Shown piece by piece: positions 8,973-17,535 of a stretch of 64,000 bases of DNA. Positions within the stretch are counted from its first letter, which is position 1, and each line of letters begins with the position of its first letter. The notes below the pieces were generated by a model. It ran no database searches. It saw only the letters and a program-made list of their open reading frames with translations, and was not told where the DNA came from. The position numbers and the translations under genes are program-made. The DNA comes from Planctomycetota bacterium (GTDB taxonomy: Bacteria; Planctomycetota; Planctomycetia; Pirellulales; Pirellulaceae): contig JAPLNL010000101.1 in assembly GCA_026692905.1 (NCBI GenBank), positions 1 to 64,000 on the forward strand, read 5' to 3'.

Positions 8973-10337
8973 ATGAATTCTAATTCGCTTCGCATCGAGC
9001 GACTCGATGCCAGTCGTGCCAATTTTTCTGGGGACATTGCAAAGCTTCGAAGGAAGTTAAGTCCGGATGGTTCGGTTGTTTCGGAACGCGGTCGACAGCT
9101 AACTTTGAGCGTATTCGGAGAAGCCCTCTCGCCTCAGAGCGTTGTCGAGCGAATTTGCAATGACGTCCGAGACCGTGGGACATCGGCGGTCTTGCAGTAT
9201 GCCAGAGCGTTGGACAACAAAGAGACAACGTCCGATACGTTACGAGTTCCTGCGAAGTTGCTTGAGCAAGCTCATGCTAACGCTTCACCGGAATTTCTAA
9301 ATACGATCCGCCGGATTCGTGCCAACATTGTCGGCTTCCAGTCAGCTATTTTGCACAAAAATACGGTGACGAGACCAAGCCCCGGAGTGGTTTTGGAACA
9401 GCGTTATACGCCTCTACACCGTGTTGGAATTTGCGTGCCTGGTGGCGCCGCAGCCTATCCGTCGACGGTCTTGATGACCGCGATTCCGGCGCAATGTGCT
9501 GGGGTAGAACAAATAGCCATCGTGGCGCCACCAACATCGCTTGGTGCCTACAACCCAGATGTTTTGGCAGTTTGCTGCGAGCTGGGCATCCAAGAGATAT
9601 ATGCTGTGGGAGGCGCCCAAGCTGTCGCAGCCATGGCCTATGGAATCCCTGAAATTCCAGGTGTTGACAAGATTGTTGGGCCAGGAAATCTTTTTGTGGC
9701 TCTGGCGAAACGATTTGTTTATGGGACCGTCGATATCGATTCAATCGCTGGTCCGAGTGAAGTTGTTGTCATAGCAGATGAGACCACCAACGCGGATTTC
9801 GCAGCCTCCGATATGCTAGCTCAAGCAGAGCACTCACCGGGCGCGAGTATCGTTGTGAGCTGGGACAATCGCGTTCTAGATCGTGTAGAACATGCCATGG
9901 CCAGACAACTGATGGGGCTGGAGCGAGCAGAGCTTACGCTGGCATCGCTGAACGATTTCGGAGCTATGATTCTTTGCAGGGACGAAGCGGAAGCTTGTGA
10001 AGTAACGAGCCTCATTGCACCGGAGCATCTTCAGATTGCAGTGGAAGATCCTCGACGCTTGTTGGCAAAAATTCGCAACGCAGGTGCAACATTTTTGGGC
10101 CATTATTCGCCCGTTGCACTGGGCGACTACGCAGCAGGTCCATCGCACGTGTTGCCAACGGGTGGCACAGCCCGCTGGGCAGCAGGATTGTCTTCCAATC
10201 ACTTCCTCCGTTCGAGTAGCGTGATCGAATTCGACCAAGTTGCGTTGCAAGGCATCGCGTCGGACATCGCTCTATTGGCCGACAAGGAAGGGCTAACTGC
10301 ACATAAGAACAGTGTGGTGATGAGGCTTAAGGAGTAA
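8973..10337 (+). CDS. hisD: Histidinol dehydrogenase
   Basis: HisD catalyses the last two steps of histidine synthesis, oxidising L-histidinol to L-histidine with two NAD+. The 454-residue protein shows the expected blocks: VPGGAAAYPSTVLM, GPGNLFVALAKR, AGPSEVVVIAD, the zinc-site region AQAEHSPGA, the catalytic Glu-His pair in APEHLQIA, and GDYAAGPSHVLPTGGTAR. It is full length. It follows yebC by 13 bp and stands apart from hisI, which is about 15 kb away in this window, so histidine genes are dispersed. The first 25 residues or so are poorly conserved, so a later start is possible. Confidence 0.97.
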   Translation: MNSNSLRIERLDASRANFSGDIAKLRRKLSPDGSVVSERGRQLTLSVFGEALSPQSVVERICNDVRDRGTSAVLQYARALDNKETTSDTLRVPAKLLEQAHANASPEFLNTIRRIRANIVGFQSAILHKNTVTRPSPGVVLEQRYTPLHRVGICVPGGAAAYPSTVLMTAIPAQCAGVEQIAIVAPPTSLGAYNPDVLAVCCELGIQEIYAVGGAQAVAAMAYGIPEIPGVDKIVGPGNLFVALAKRFVYGTVDIDSIAGPSEVVVIADETTNADFAASDMLAQAEHSPGASIVVSWDNRVLDRVEHAMARQLMGLERAELTLASLNDFGAMILCRDEAEACEVTSLIAPEHLQIAVEDPRRLLAKIRNAGATFLGHYSPVALGDYAAGPSHVLPTGGTARWAAGLSSNHFLRSSSVIEFDQVALQGIASDIALLADKEGLTAHKNSVVMRLKE

Positions 10338-10394
10338 GCCGAACTTGATGGCGAGGCTGTGACGTATCTAGAGCTGCTTGAAACAGGCTTTTGT

Positions 10395-10463
10395 GTATCG
10401 AAAGTCGTCAAGACTTTCGGTTGAATCGCCTGATCGACAAAAACGCTTTACGAGTTTCGCTAC
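10395..10463. repeat. Family C 69 bp double-hairpin repeat (degenerate copy)
   Basis: The left arm has CGAAAGTC-GTCAA-GACTTTCG, itself a hairpin, and the right end reads CGAGTTTCGCTAC. It is the same 69 bp element as at 35430 and 61793 but in the opposite orientation, with a mutated second hairpin. It lies between hisD and the sensor kinase, 106 bp before the kinase ATG. Confidence 0.8.
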
Positions 10464-10569
10464 AAAATGCTTACAGTGTTGTCTGGCAGGGTTGGAGTCA
10501 CGGCAACATTGTCGCTCGCGTTATCATTCTTCGTTTTCCAATATTCGATTCCGGCTCGACAATTCAGAA

Positions 10570-11919
10570 ATGAACAACTCCAAACGCTTGCATGTTTTTT
10601 CGGAGCCGCACATTTCGACGGCGATTTGGTTGACGCAGTTGCGTTGGATCGCGGTCGCAGGTCAGTTACTCGTGATCGGGTACGTCTGGTTTGTCTTGCA
10701 AGTTCCGTTGCCGATTCTTGAATTATTGGTGCTAGTGACTGGCACTGCGATTAGCAACACCGTGCTTTGGCTCTGGGCGAGGAAATTAAGGCGAGTTAGC
10801 GATGTTGCAGACACCCAAGGGAACGGCGATGACACGATCGGTAGTCGCGCTATTGGCTTGTTGATTGGAATGGACGTCTTGACGTTAACTGCGCTTATCT
10901 ATTTTTCTGGGGGTGCTGCCAATCCGTTTATTTCGTTTTATTTTGCCAACGTGGCGATTGCGGGGATGATCTTGCCGCGAATGTGGGCTTGGTGCATTTC
11001 GCTTGCTTCTGTATTTGGAGGAATGTTCTTACTGAATCGAGCATACACCTTAGAAGTTTTTGAAAGTTCTCCGCTAGCGCACGACGCGTTTTGGGGAGTG
11101 ACGAAGTATGCCTTTTTGATCGCATTTTCGACTTGTTGTTGTGTTATCACCTACTTTGTTTCCATGTTGGCAATGGAGTTGCGGCAACGCGAGGTCCAGT
11201 TGGCAGTAGTTGAAAAAGAGCGAGAGCGATCGCAGCGTCTCGAAGCGCTCGCGACGTTGGCAGCCGGGGCTGGACATGAGTTGGCATCTCCATTGTCAAC
11301 GATTGCGGTTGTTGCCAAGGAGCTTTCACGAAACTTGGATAAGACAGATGCGTCTCCATCGGTCCGTCGCGATGTCGAGTTGATCCGAGAAGAGCTCAAT
11401 CGTTGTAAAGAAATTCTTCATCGTATGAAAAGCGGGGCTGGCGAGGCGGCTGCGGAGAATTTGCGCCCCGTAGCATTGAACGAGATCTTGCGTGAGACGG
11501 TGCAAGCGATGCGTGAGCCGCAGCGAGTCAGAATCCACATGTCCAACAGAGTAGGGGAATCGCTTGGGATTTTGCCCAAACAAGCCTTGTCCCAAGCGCT
11601 GAGGAATTTGCTGCAAAATGGACTCGATGCGTCAACTCCGGATCAATCAATCGATATGCTGGCAGAGGTTGAGCAGAAAGCCGGTTCGAAGAAGACTTCC
11701 GAAGTTTGGAGACTGACCATTACCGACAGGGGGACTGGGATGACCGAAGAAGTTCATCGGCGGATTGGCGAGCCTTTTTTCACGACAAAGGAGGTTGGGC
11801 AGGGCATGGGTCTTGGCGTTTTTTTGACACGGAACGTGATTCGCGGCCTTGGTGGGGAAATTAGCTTTGAACCCGCTACCGGCGGTGGGACGATTTGCCG
11901 AGTCACACTGCCGGTTTAG
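10570..11919 (+). CDS. RegB/PrrB-like redox-sensing membrane histidine kinase
   Basis: The 449-residue protein has an N-terminal membrane domain of about six hydrophobic segments (residues 15-200) and a cytoplasmic kinase. The heptapeptide GGAANPF at residues 114-120 matches the GGxxNPF quinone-site signature of RegB/PrrB. The phosphoacceptor His236 lies in GHELASPLST, the RegB-type H box. Cys279 in NRCKEIL sits where RegB has its redox-active Cys. N and G boxes follow (LRNLLQNGLDAS, DRGTGM, GQGMGLGVFL). I infer that it senses the quinone pool or oxygen. A cognate RegA/PrrA regulator is not adjacent. The ATG at 10570 is preferred over a TTG at 10378, which would translate through a family C repeat. 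Confidence 0.88.
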   Translation: MNNSKRLHVFSEPHISTAIWLTQLRWIAVAGQLLVIGYVWFVLQVPLPILELLVLVTGTAISNTVLWLWARKLRRVSDVADTQGNGDDTIGSRAIGLLIGMDVLTLTALIYFSGGAANPFISFYFANVAIAGMILPRMWAWCISLASVFGGMFLLNRAYTLEVFESSPLAHDAFWGVTKYAFLIAFSTCCCVITYFVSMLAMELRQREVQLAVVEKERERSQRLEALATLAAGAGHELASPLSTIAVVAKELSRNLDKTDASPSVRRDVELIREELNRCKEILHRMKSGAGEAAAENLRPVALNEILRETVQAMREPQRVRIHMSNRVGESLGILPKQALSQALRNLLQNGLDASTPDQSIDMLAEVEQKAGSKKTSEVWRLTITDRGTGMTEEVHRRIGEPFFTTKEVGQGMGLGVFLTRNVIRGLGGEISFEPATGGGTICRVTLPV

Positions 11920-11955
11920 ACATCAACTGGTCATACGCCTCCAAATCGTCTTCGT

Positions 11956-11979
11956 AGTTGATTTCGTGAGAAATCGGCC
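11956..11979. terminator. GTGA-loop hairpin between convergent genes
   Basis: AGTTGATTTC, loop GTGA, GAAATCGGCC forms a stem with a six-pair perfect top and wobble pairs below. It closely resembles the hairpin at 50498-50521, with paired substitutions in the stem. It lies between the convergent ends of the sensor kinase and the CxxCH dehydrogenase, where a terminator or mRNA-end structure is expected. There is no T run. Confidence 0.45.
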
Positions 11980-12086
11980 ATTAAGAACAGCTTGATTCCA
12001 TCCCGTTTTCTCTAATAGCCTTCTTTGCGTCGATGCGTTTGGAATCGTCGGATAACGTAGACGAAAAACGATCTCTTCCGGTGCGA

Positions 12087-15000
12087 TTATTTCAGCGTCG
12101 CTAAAAAGGCGTAAAGATCTGCGATGTCTGCGGGGGTTTTTTCACTGAGGAGGCCTGTCGGCATCAAGGACTCCGTCGAAAATCCCTGGTCCTCGATGTT
12201 GTCTTTATTGACTCTGACGATCTCGCCGGTGGCGGTTTGGAGAGTCGTACCATCTGCGGCTGTGTAAACGATCATGCCTGTAAAAATTTCGCCGTCGGTC
12301 GTCAAGATACGCAAGGAACGGTATCGATCCGGGATGGTCTTACTCGGTTCAAAAATCGCAATGGAAAGATCGTCTCGAGAAAATCGTTTTGCCACCCCAG
12401 ACAAACTTGGTCCCAGCGAACTTTGACCGCCATGACACAAGGCGCATTTATCTTGATAGACCAATTGCCCTCGTTTTGTATCTCCTGGAACGGCGTTCGC
12501 GGCCGTTAACAACGATCGCCAGTCAAAACTGGATTGCAGCAGCGGTAACTTTGCAAAGAATTCTGGTTCAAGTGTATTTTGATAATATGCTTCCCAATCT
12601 TTCCACAGATCACCCGCAGGAGGAACGTTGAGTTTCAATTTCCCTGCAACGCTTCTCGCTCGCGCTAAGGTTGGTGCGCGCGGTATTAGGCCAGTTGTAT
12701 TGATCGAAACAGATACAATCGGGGCTAGCGCATGCCATTCTCGCTTGGCATCTTCAATGGAAAGGCCACTCAACCCGCGCCAAGCTGATGGCCAGAGATT
12801 TCGGTCGTTGCTTTCAAGCTCCGACAAAAAGAGATCATAATCCTTTTTAATTGGATTGGCCGAAAGTAGATCAACCGCAGTTGTGCGAAGACGAGCGACA
12901 GCGGTCGAATCACGAATTACGTTGGCAAACTCGTTATCAATGCCGTCTTGCGAGGCAAAACGCAATACGGGAGCCGACCATTCGGACGGCTGTGAAGCCA
13001 AAAGATGCTGGCGTATTTTCTTCCTGGCTGCACTTTGAACATCGCTTGGAAAGGCCGAGACCAACGTCAAGTCCTCGTCATTGCACGGGATCGGTAGTTC
13101 CACAAAAGCAGTTCCCAGGTTCGAATCGCGTCTCAACAGCGCGGCCACCAATTGCTGAAGTCGTATTGGCCATTGGTTATCGGTATAAAGTCCCCGTGCC
13201 TTAACCTTCCGAACAATACCAGACAGTGCGATTGCCGTTTTTGTCGTCATCTCGTTGGTTCTGGCGAACTGGCAATTTGCAACGCAACACAATGTGTGAA
13301 AATCCGATGTAGGATGGCTGTCTTCCTTGATTTGATTTAAGCAGTAAGCGAGCGAGTCTTGATCTTTGGGCTCGAGCATGGCAAGGGTACGCATCGCTTC
13401 CGAATGGACCAAATGTCGATCTGAGTCAGCAGCTTGTTTTGCCAAGAAGATCGCCCATCCGATCCACGCAGTCCGAACATTTGGTGGTAGTTTGGATGAG
13501 CTTAGTCCTTGAAAACCGTCAAGCACATCGGGGTGAGGAGGCTCTTGCTGTTGTGGCAATGAAAGACGGCGTTCCCCTAACGCCGTTTGCAGAACGGTTA
13601 GGAATTCTAAAATGTCGCGAGTCTTCCATTGAGGCTGATTCTTAGGCACCCAACTGGCAAGCGCGTCGAGGAGTGGTGTATCAATCGTCGACAGCGACGT
13701 GTTGTAAAGCTGTTTGGCGATCAAATAATCAAGATTGTTGTCGTCGGTTTTCTTAGCAAGTGGCTTGTCAGAGCGTGCCAACGCCCAAAGCCATGTGCGA
13801 CGCAAGGAATTGCCAGCTTCGCTGTCGTCTACATGAAGACTCGTTGCGGAACTGCACGAAAGCTTTCGCACCCCAAACGCTTCCCAACGCAATCGTTCAT
13901 CGGCCCTTCCGACATGCAGTTCCCAATTGGATTGGTCATTGGCGTCCGAATTGAGCGGGGCTGACACGAAATCCAGCGCGGACAAACGTTCCAATAGTTT
14001 ATTGTCTGATGCGGTGATCGCTACTTTGCCCCTGCCTGCCAGCCACCAAGCAGCGGCTCGCGTGGATCGCGATGCGGAACTGAGAGCATTTTGAATCTGG
14101 GGCAACGCAACAGGAGTATTGAGTCGAGAGAGAACTTGCGCGCATCGCATTTTTGCATCCGCAATGATTTCAGGCTCGGCGGAAATCGGAATTGCTCCCG
14201 ACATAACTTCCAGGATTGCTTTCGAACCAACTTTCGCAACTTCGGGCAACCATCTTGCTTCGGACCAGCTATCGAAAGGCCTGTTTGCTGAGAGGATGTT
14301 CACGAGAGCTTCTGATTGCTCAGTATTCAACTGCCCTTTTGCAACCGAATCGGCAAACCAATTTTTTGATTCAAACACTGGCAAAGTAGTATTGGCGACA
14401 ACGCGATAGATGGCCCCTGTTGTACCTCGACCACCGACACACACCAACAAACTTCCGTCCGTTCCGACGCAAATATCGGTCGGGGCAAAACCTGCGGTGC
14501 CGGTTGGCTGCATGAACACCTCGGCAGGGACTTTGTTCGGAATGCGTTTGTCCTCATCGATGTTACGCGAGGGATAAACAGCAATCACTCGCCCAAAAGT
14601 CCAATCCAAAACGAACACAGCGTCATGGTACTTCTTCGGGAAGACTCGATGCTGATAAACAGTCACACCTGTCGGAGACCCTCTGCCTAATTGAGCCAAA
14701 ACCAGTGGCATCGTGATCCGGTGATCTTCGTCCTTCCACGATTGCCCGCACCAACCTGCATCGGAGCCGGGTCCCATGACCATCACGCGAGTTGGACGAT
14801 ACCACGGCAACGTCGCTTCCCGCTCGCAGTCACTATCAAACGTGACAATCTGTCCATCGGGCATAAAGTCGAAATCATAGCAGTTACGCATGCCATGTGC
14901 CCACACACCCCGTTTCGAGAAGTCAGGGCTCATTCTCCAAATGGTTCCGCTCCGCGAACGCGTTACTGGGCTGACAGGGTCATTTTGCAATTTGGAAATG

Positions 15001-15506
15001 TCCTTTGCAAAGTTGCCAGCTATCAAATACCAATAGCCATCTGGCCCTCGTCGGATTGCGTGCGCATAGTGCTCTTCACCGGTTGGAAGGTCCAAAACTT
15101 TTTTAGGATTGGGATCGGCGATCAAATCACCATCGTTATCTTCGCTCAGCCAAAGGCCACCCTCACCAACATAATAAAGTTTGCGACCTTCCGACCATAA
15201 TCCTTGCGCCCCTTGCTTGGGATTCGACCACTGAAAGCTTCGGTCGTATTGGCCATCATTATTGTCATCCACTAAGGTTCGGATGTAACCTGGCCCCGAA
15301 ACGACCGGTCGGCCAAGTCCATCGAGCGTCATGCAAAAACAGTCGTGAACCATAGAATCGTCGGCCACCCGGGCCACCGAAAATCCCTCTGGAACCGAAA
15401 AAGGGAGTGTTTCGTCTGCTTGAATAGGTTGGCTGATTCCGGGCGACGAAACCAACATCCATACAACACCCAAGCAACAGGTTTTCCACAACCTCGAATT
15501 CCACAC
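12087..15506 (-). CDS. PVC-type CxxCH haem-binding dehydrogenase with beta-propeller and HEAT-like region
   Basis: This 1139-residue secreted protein belongs to the large multidomain family typical of planctomycetes. A signal peptide (hydrophobic core LGVVWMLVSS) is followed by a propeller domain (about 40-390) related to soluble sugar or PQQ dehydrogenases, with Asp-rich DNNDGQYD and DNDGD loops. An alpha-helical HEAT-like central part and a C-terminal cytochrome c domain with CALCH (about 1021-1025) and EPSKTIPDRY follow. It probably oxidises a sugar or alcohol in the periplasm and passes electrons through haem c. GGGAG at 15514-15518 on the minus strand supports the GTG start at 15506; a TTG at 15533 is the alternative. 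Confidence 0.9.
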   Translation of the reverse strand: MWNSRLWKTCCLGVVWMLVSSPGISQPIQADETLPFSVPEGFSVARVADDSMVHDCFCMTLDGLGRPVVSGPGYIRTLVDDNNDGQYDRSFQWSNPKQGAQGLWSEGRKLYYVGEGGLWLSEDNDGDLIADPNPKKVLDLPTGEEHYAHAIRRGPDGYWYLIAGNFAKDISKLQNDPVSPVTRSRSGTIWRMSPDFSKRGVWAHGMRNCYDFDFMPDGQIVTFDSDCEREATLPWYRPTRVMVMGPGSDAGWCGQSWKDEDHRITMPLVLAQLGRGSPTGVTVYQHRVFPKKYHDAVFVLDWTFGRVIAVYPSRNIDEDKRIPNKVPAEVFMQPTGTAGFAPTDICVGTDGSLLVCVGGRGTTGAIYRVVANTTLPVFESKNWFADSVAKGQLNTEQSEALVNILSANRPFDSWSEARWLPEVAKVGSKAILEVMSGAIPISAEPEIIADAKMRCAQVLSRLNTPVALPQIQNALSSASRSTRAAAWWLAGRGKVAITASDNKLLERLSALDFVSAPLNSDANDQSNWELHVGRADERLRWEAFGVRKLSCSSATSLHVDDSEAGNSLRRTWLWALARSDKPLAKKTDDNNLDYLIAKQLYNTSLSTIDTPLLDALASWVPKNQPQWKTRDILEFLTVLQTALGERRLSLPQQQEPPHPDVLDGFQGLSSSKLPPNVRTAWIGWAIFLAKQAADSDRHLVHSEAMRTLAMLEPKDQDSLAYCLNQIKEDSHPTSDFHTLCCVANCQFARTNEMTTKTAIALSGIVRKVKARGLYTDNQWPIRLQQLVAALLRRDSNLGTAFVELPIPCNDEDLTLVSAFPSDVQSAARKKIRQHLLASQPSEWSAPVLRFASQDGIDNEFANVIRDSTAVARLRTTAVDLLSANPIKKDYDLFLSELESNDRNLWPSAWRGLSGLSIEDAKREWHALAPIVSVSINTTGLIPRAPTLARARSVAGKLKLNVPPAGDLWKDWEAYYQNTLEPEFFAKLPLLQSSFDWRSLLTAANAVPGDTKRGQLVYQDKCALCHGGQSSLGPSLSGVAKRFSRDDLSIAIFEPSKTIPDRYRSLRILTTDGEIFTGMIVYTAADGTTLQTATGEIVRVNKDNIEDQGFSTESLMPTGLLSEKTPADIADLYAFLATLK

Positions 15507-15513
15507 AGAACAA

Positions 15514-15518
15514 CTCCC
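15514..15518 (-). promoter_or_regulatory. Shine-Dalgarno for the GTG start at 15506
   Basis: On the minus strand this reads GGGAG, seven bases before GTG. It decides the start of the CxxCH dehydrogenase and gives a well-formed signal peptide. Confidence 0.6.
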
Positions 15519-15789
15519 AAAACCGGCGTACAAGTAAGAAAATCTTGAGGAAGCAATTGAGAGACTCCCAACGTCTATAATATCAACGCTTTTCCTTGCT
15601 TGAAAAGGCTGAATCCCCTCACCTGCCTAGAAATGGCGGTCATCCTCATGGCTTTTGTGCGTTTGCTCATGCACTGGAGACCGATAGTCGTTTTGAATCG
15701 CTGGAATCGTCGTCTAAACTGAATATTGAGGTACAATACACTCTGGTTGGCATGGTAAACCACATTCCTAATTCGCTCGAGGCTAAGCT

Positions 15790-17535
15790 TTGTCTGACGC
15801 AAATTCTCAAATGCTCTCTTTTGCGTGTCCAAAGTGCCAGAAGAAACTAAAAGCCCCATCGAATCTAGCGGGCCAAAAATTGTCTTGCCCAAAATGTAGT
15901 TCTCCCATTCGAGTTCCAGGAGTCGTTGAGTCCAAGAATGACGACGATGATTGGTTGGCACTAAATAGCCAGCTTGAATCGCCCCCGCCTCGTGAAGCAA
16001 AGAAACCGGTAGATGAAAAGAGCAAGCCTTTTCAGCCTAAGTCACCGATTGCCACGCTTCCTCAAAACGAGTCGGCTAAAATTCCTGAGTTGTCCGACCT
16101 GGACGAGCTTCGACTAGCACCACCCCAAGAGTCGTCTTCGAACCATTCCTCGTCCGCAAAAACGTCGTCTGGCAAGAGTTTATTCGATGACGATCTGCCT
16201 GATTTACAGCCGTTTGATGATCCATCGTCGACAGCAAGCGAGAAACCGTTCGAGCCAAAATCGCCAACCACCGCAGCCAAAAGTACTCCCGCAAAGCCAT
16301 CTCTGGATTTGCCAGACATCGCTTTACCAGATCTCGATTTAAGTGATATTCCGCTTGCACCGTTAGAGCCACCGAAGCCAAAAAAGAACAGTTCCAAGGA
16401 TAGAAGATCGCCGATCTTGTCCGGTTCGTTAGAGGAATTGTCGTTGGAAAGCTCAGCGTTGATCGGTCCATTGGATTCAATCGGCGACGAAGAGTTTAGC
16501 TTCCCATGCAAACTCTGCGGTAGCCTGCTTTGCTCAACTCGCTCGCGGGTCGGTCATCAAATACGTTGTCCAGACTGCTATTCTGAATTCAGCGTTCCTG
16601 GCCCCCCTCAGAAAAAGAAAAAAGCGGAAGTCAACATCGATGCTGAGGTCGCGAAGGTCAGCTTTGCCCCGATCGATTCACTCAGTGTTCACGGCACGAA
16701 CAGTTCAAGCGAAAAGACCAAGGAAATACTCGATCGTGCCGAACAGACCTTAGAATCCGAGCGAGAAGAGTATCAAGACGTAAGTGGGACGTTCGATACC
16801 AAACGTTGGATGGGCTTCTTGTTTGGTTTTCTCAGGGACCCTCTGGTCATTGCCGCAGCCATTGGACTTGGATTTGTATGCGGCGTCTGGCTATTTTCGA
16901 TGGCTGCAATAGGGACTTGGAGCAATCTTGAGGGAGCTCAAGTGCTCATCGCTCAGTTGGCGATCTTGTGTGTGTTTGGCGTACCCATTTTTGGAGCCAT
17001 CTGCATGTGCGGAATCGCAATTCTGACAATGGCCGCCAACCGAGCAAGTCGAGTTTCTGAATGGCCATTCATGAGGATGTCAGAATCGATTGGAGAATGC
17101 GTAATGGTCCTAGCCGCTGTCATCGCATCTAGTATCCCAGGCGGAATGCTCGGCGCCGTTTTCCGTTCTTTGAATGCGCACCCCATGATCTCCTTTGCCT
17201 TTCTCATGCTAGGGATTTGGGCTCTCACACCCATCTTGCTCCTCTGCATGATTGATACCAGTTCGATTTTTCAACCCTATTCCAAAGCCGTCTTTCAATC
17301 AATAAAAAGTCGGGCGGAAGCCTGGGGGGCAATGTATATGCAAACCGGGATGGCGTTTGCCGCCTTCTTTATGTTGATGTTATTAACTGGGACGGCACCA
17401 CCTATGGGTGACTTTGTCTTGGGGTTCGCGCTGCCGCTCATCTGCTTCTTCCTGTTCAATCAATATGGCGTTTTGGCTGGTAGAATTAGCGATGTCACCG
17501 AGATGGGATTTGAAGGTGATTTTTCGGCAGACTAA
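15790..17535 (+). CDS. Membrane protein with two zinc-ribbon motifs
   Basis: I do not recognise a named family. The 581-residue protein begins with a zinc ribbon (CPKC at about 14-17 and again CPKC, then IRVPG) of the kind common in planctomycete hypotheticals. A Ser/Pro/Asp-rich linker of about 190 residues follows, then a second ribbon (CKLC and CPDC, then FSVPGP). The C-terminal 230 residues contain about six hydrophobic segments. GAGG at 15779-15782 sits seven bases before a TTG at 15790 and supports that start; an ATG at 15811 is the alternative. Its stop codon directly abuts the stop of the convergent flavin oxidoreductase gene. Confidence 0.85.
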   Translation: MSDANSQMLSFACPKCQKKLKAPSNLAGQKLSCPKCSSPIRVPGVVESKNDDDDWLALNSQLESPPPREAKKPVDEKSKPFQPKSPIATLPQNESAKIPELSDLDELRLAPPQESSSNHSSSAKTSSGKSLFDDDLPDLQPFDDPSSTASEKPFEPKSPTTAAKSTPAKPSLDLPDIALPDLDLSDIPLAPLEPPKPKKNSSKDRRSPILSGSLEELSLESSALIGPLDSIGDEEFSFPCKLCGSLLCSTRSRVGHQIRCPDCYSEFSVPGPPQKKKKAEVNIDAEVAKVSFAPIDSLSVHGTNSSSEKTKEILDRAEQTLESEREEYQDVSGTFDTKRWMGFLFGFLRDPLVIAAAIGLGFVCGVWLFSMAAIGTWSNLEGAQVLIAQLAILCVFGVPIFGAICMCGIAILTMAANRASRVSEWPFMRMSESIGECVMVLAAVIASSIPGGMLGAVFRSLNAHPMISFAFLMLGIWALTPILLLCMIDTSSIFQPYSKAVFQSIKSRAEAWGAMYMQTGMAFAAFFMLMLLTGTAPPMGDFVLGFALPLICFFLFNQYGVLAGRISDVTEMGFEGDFSAD

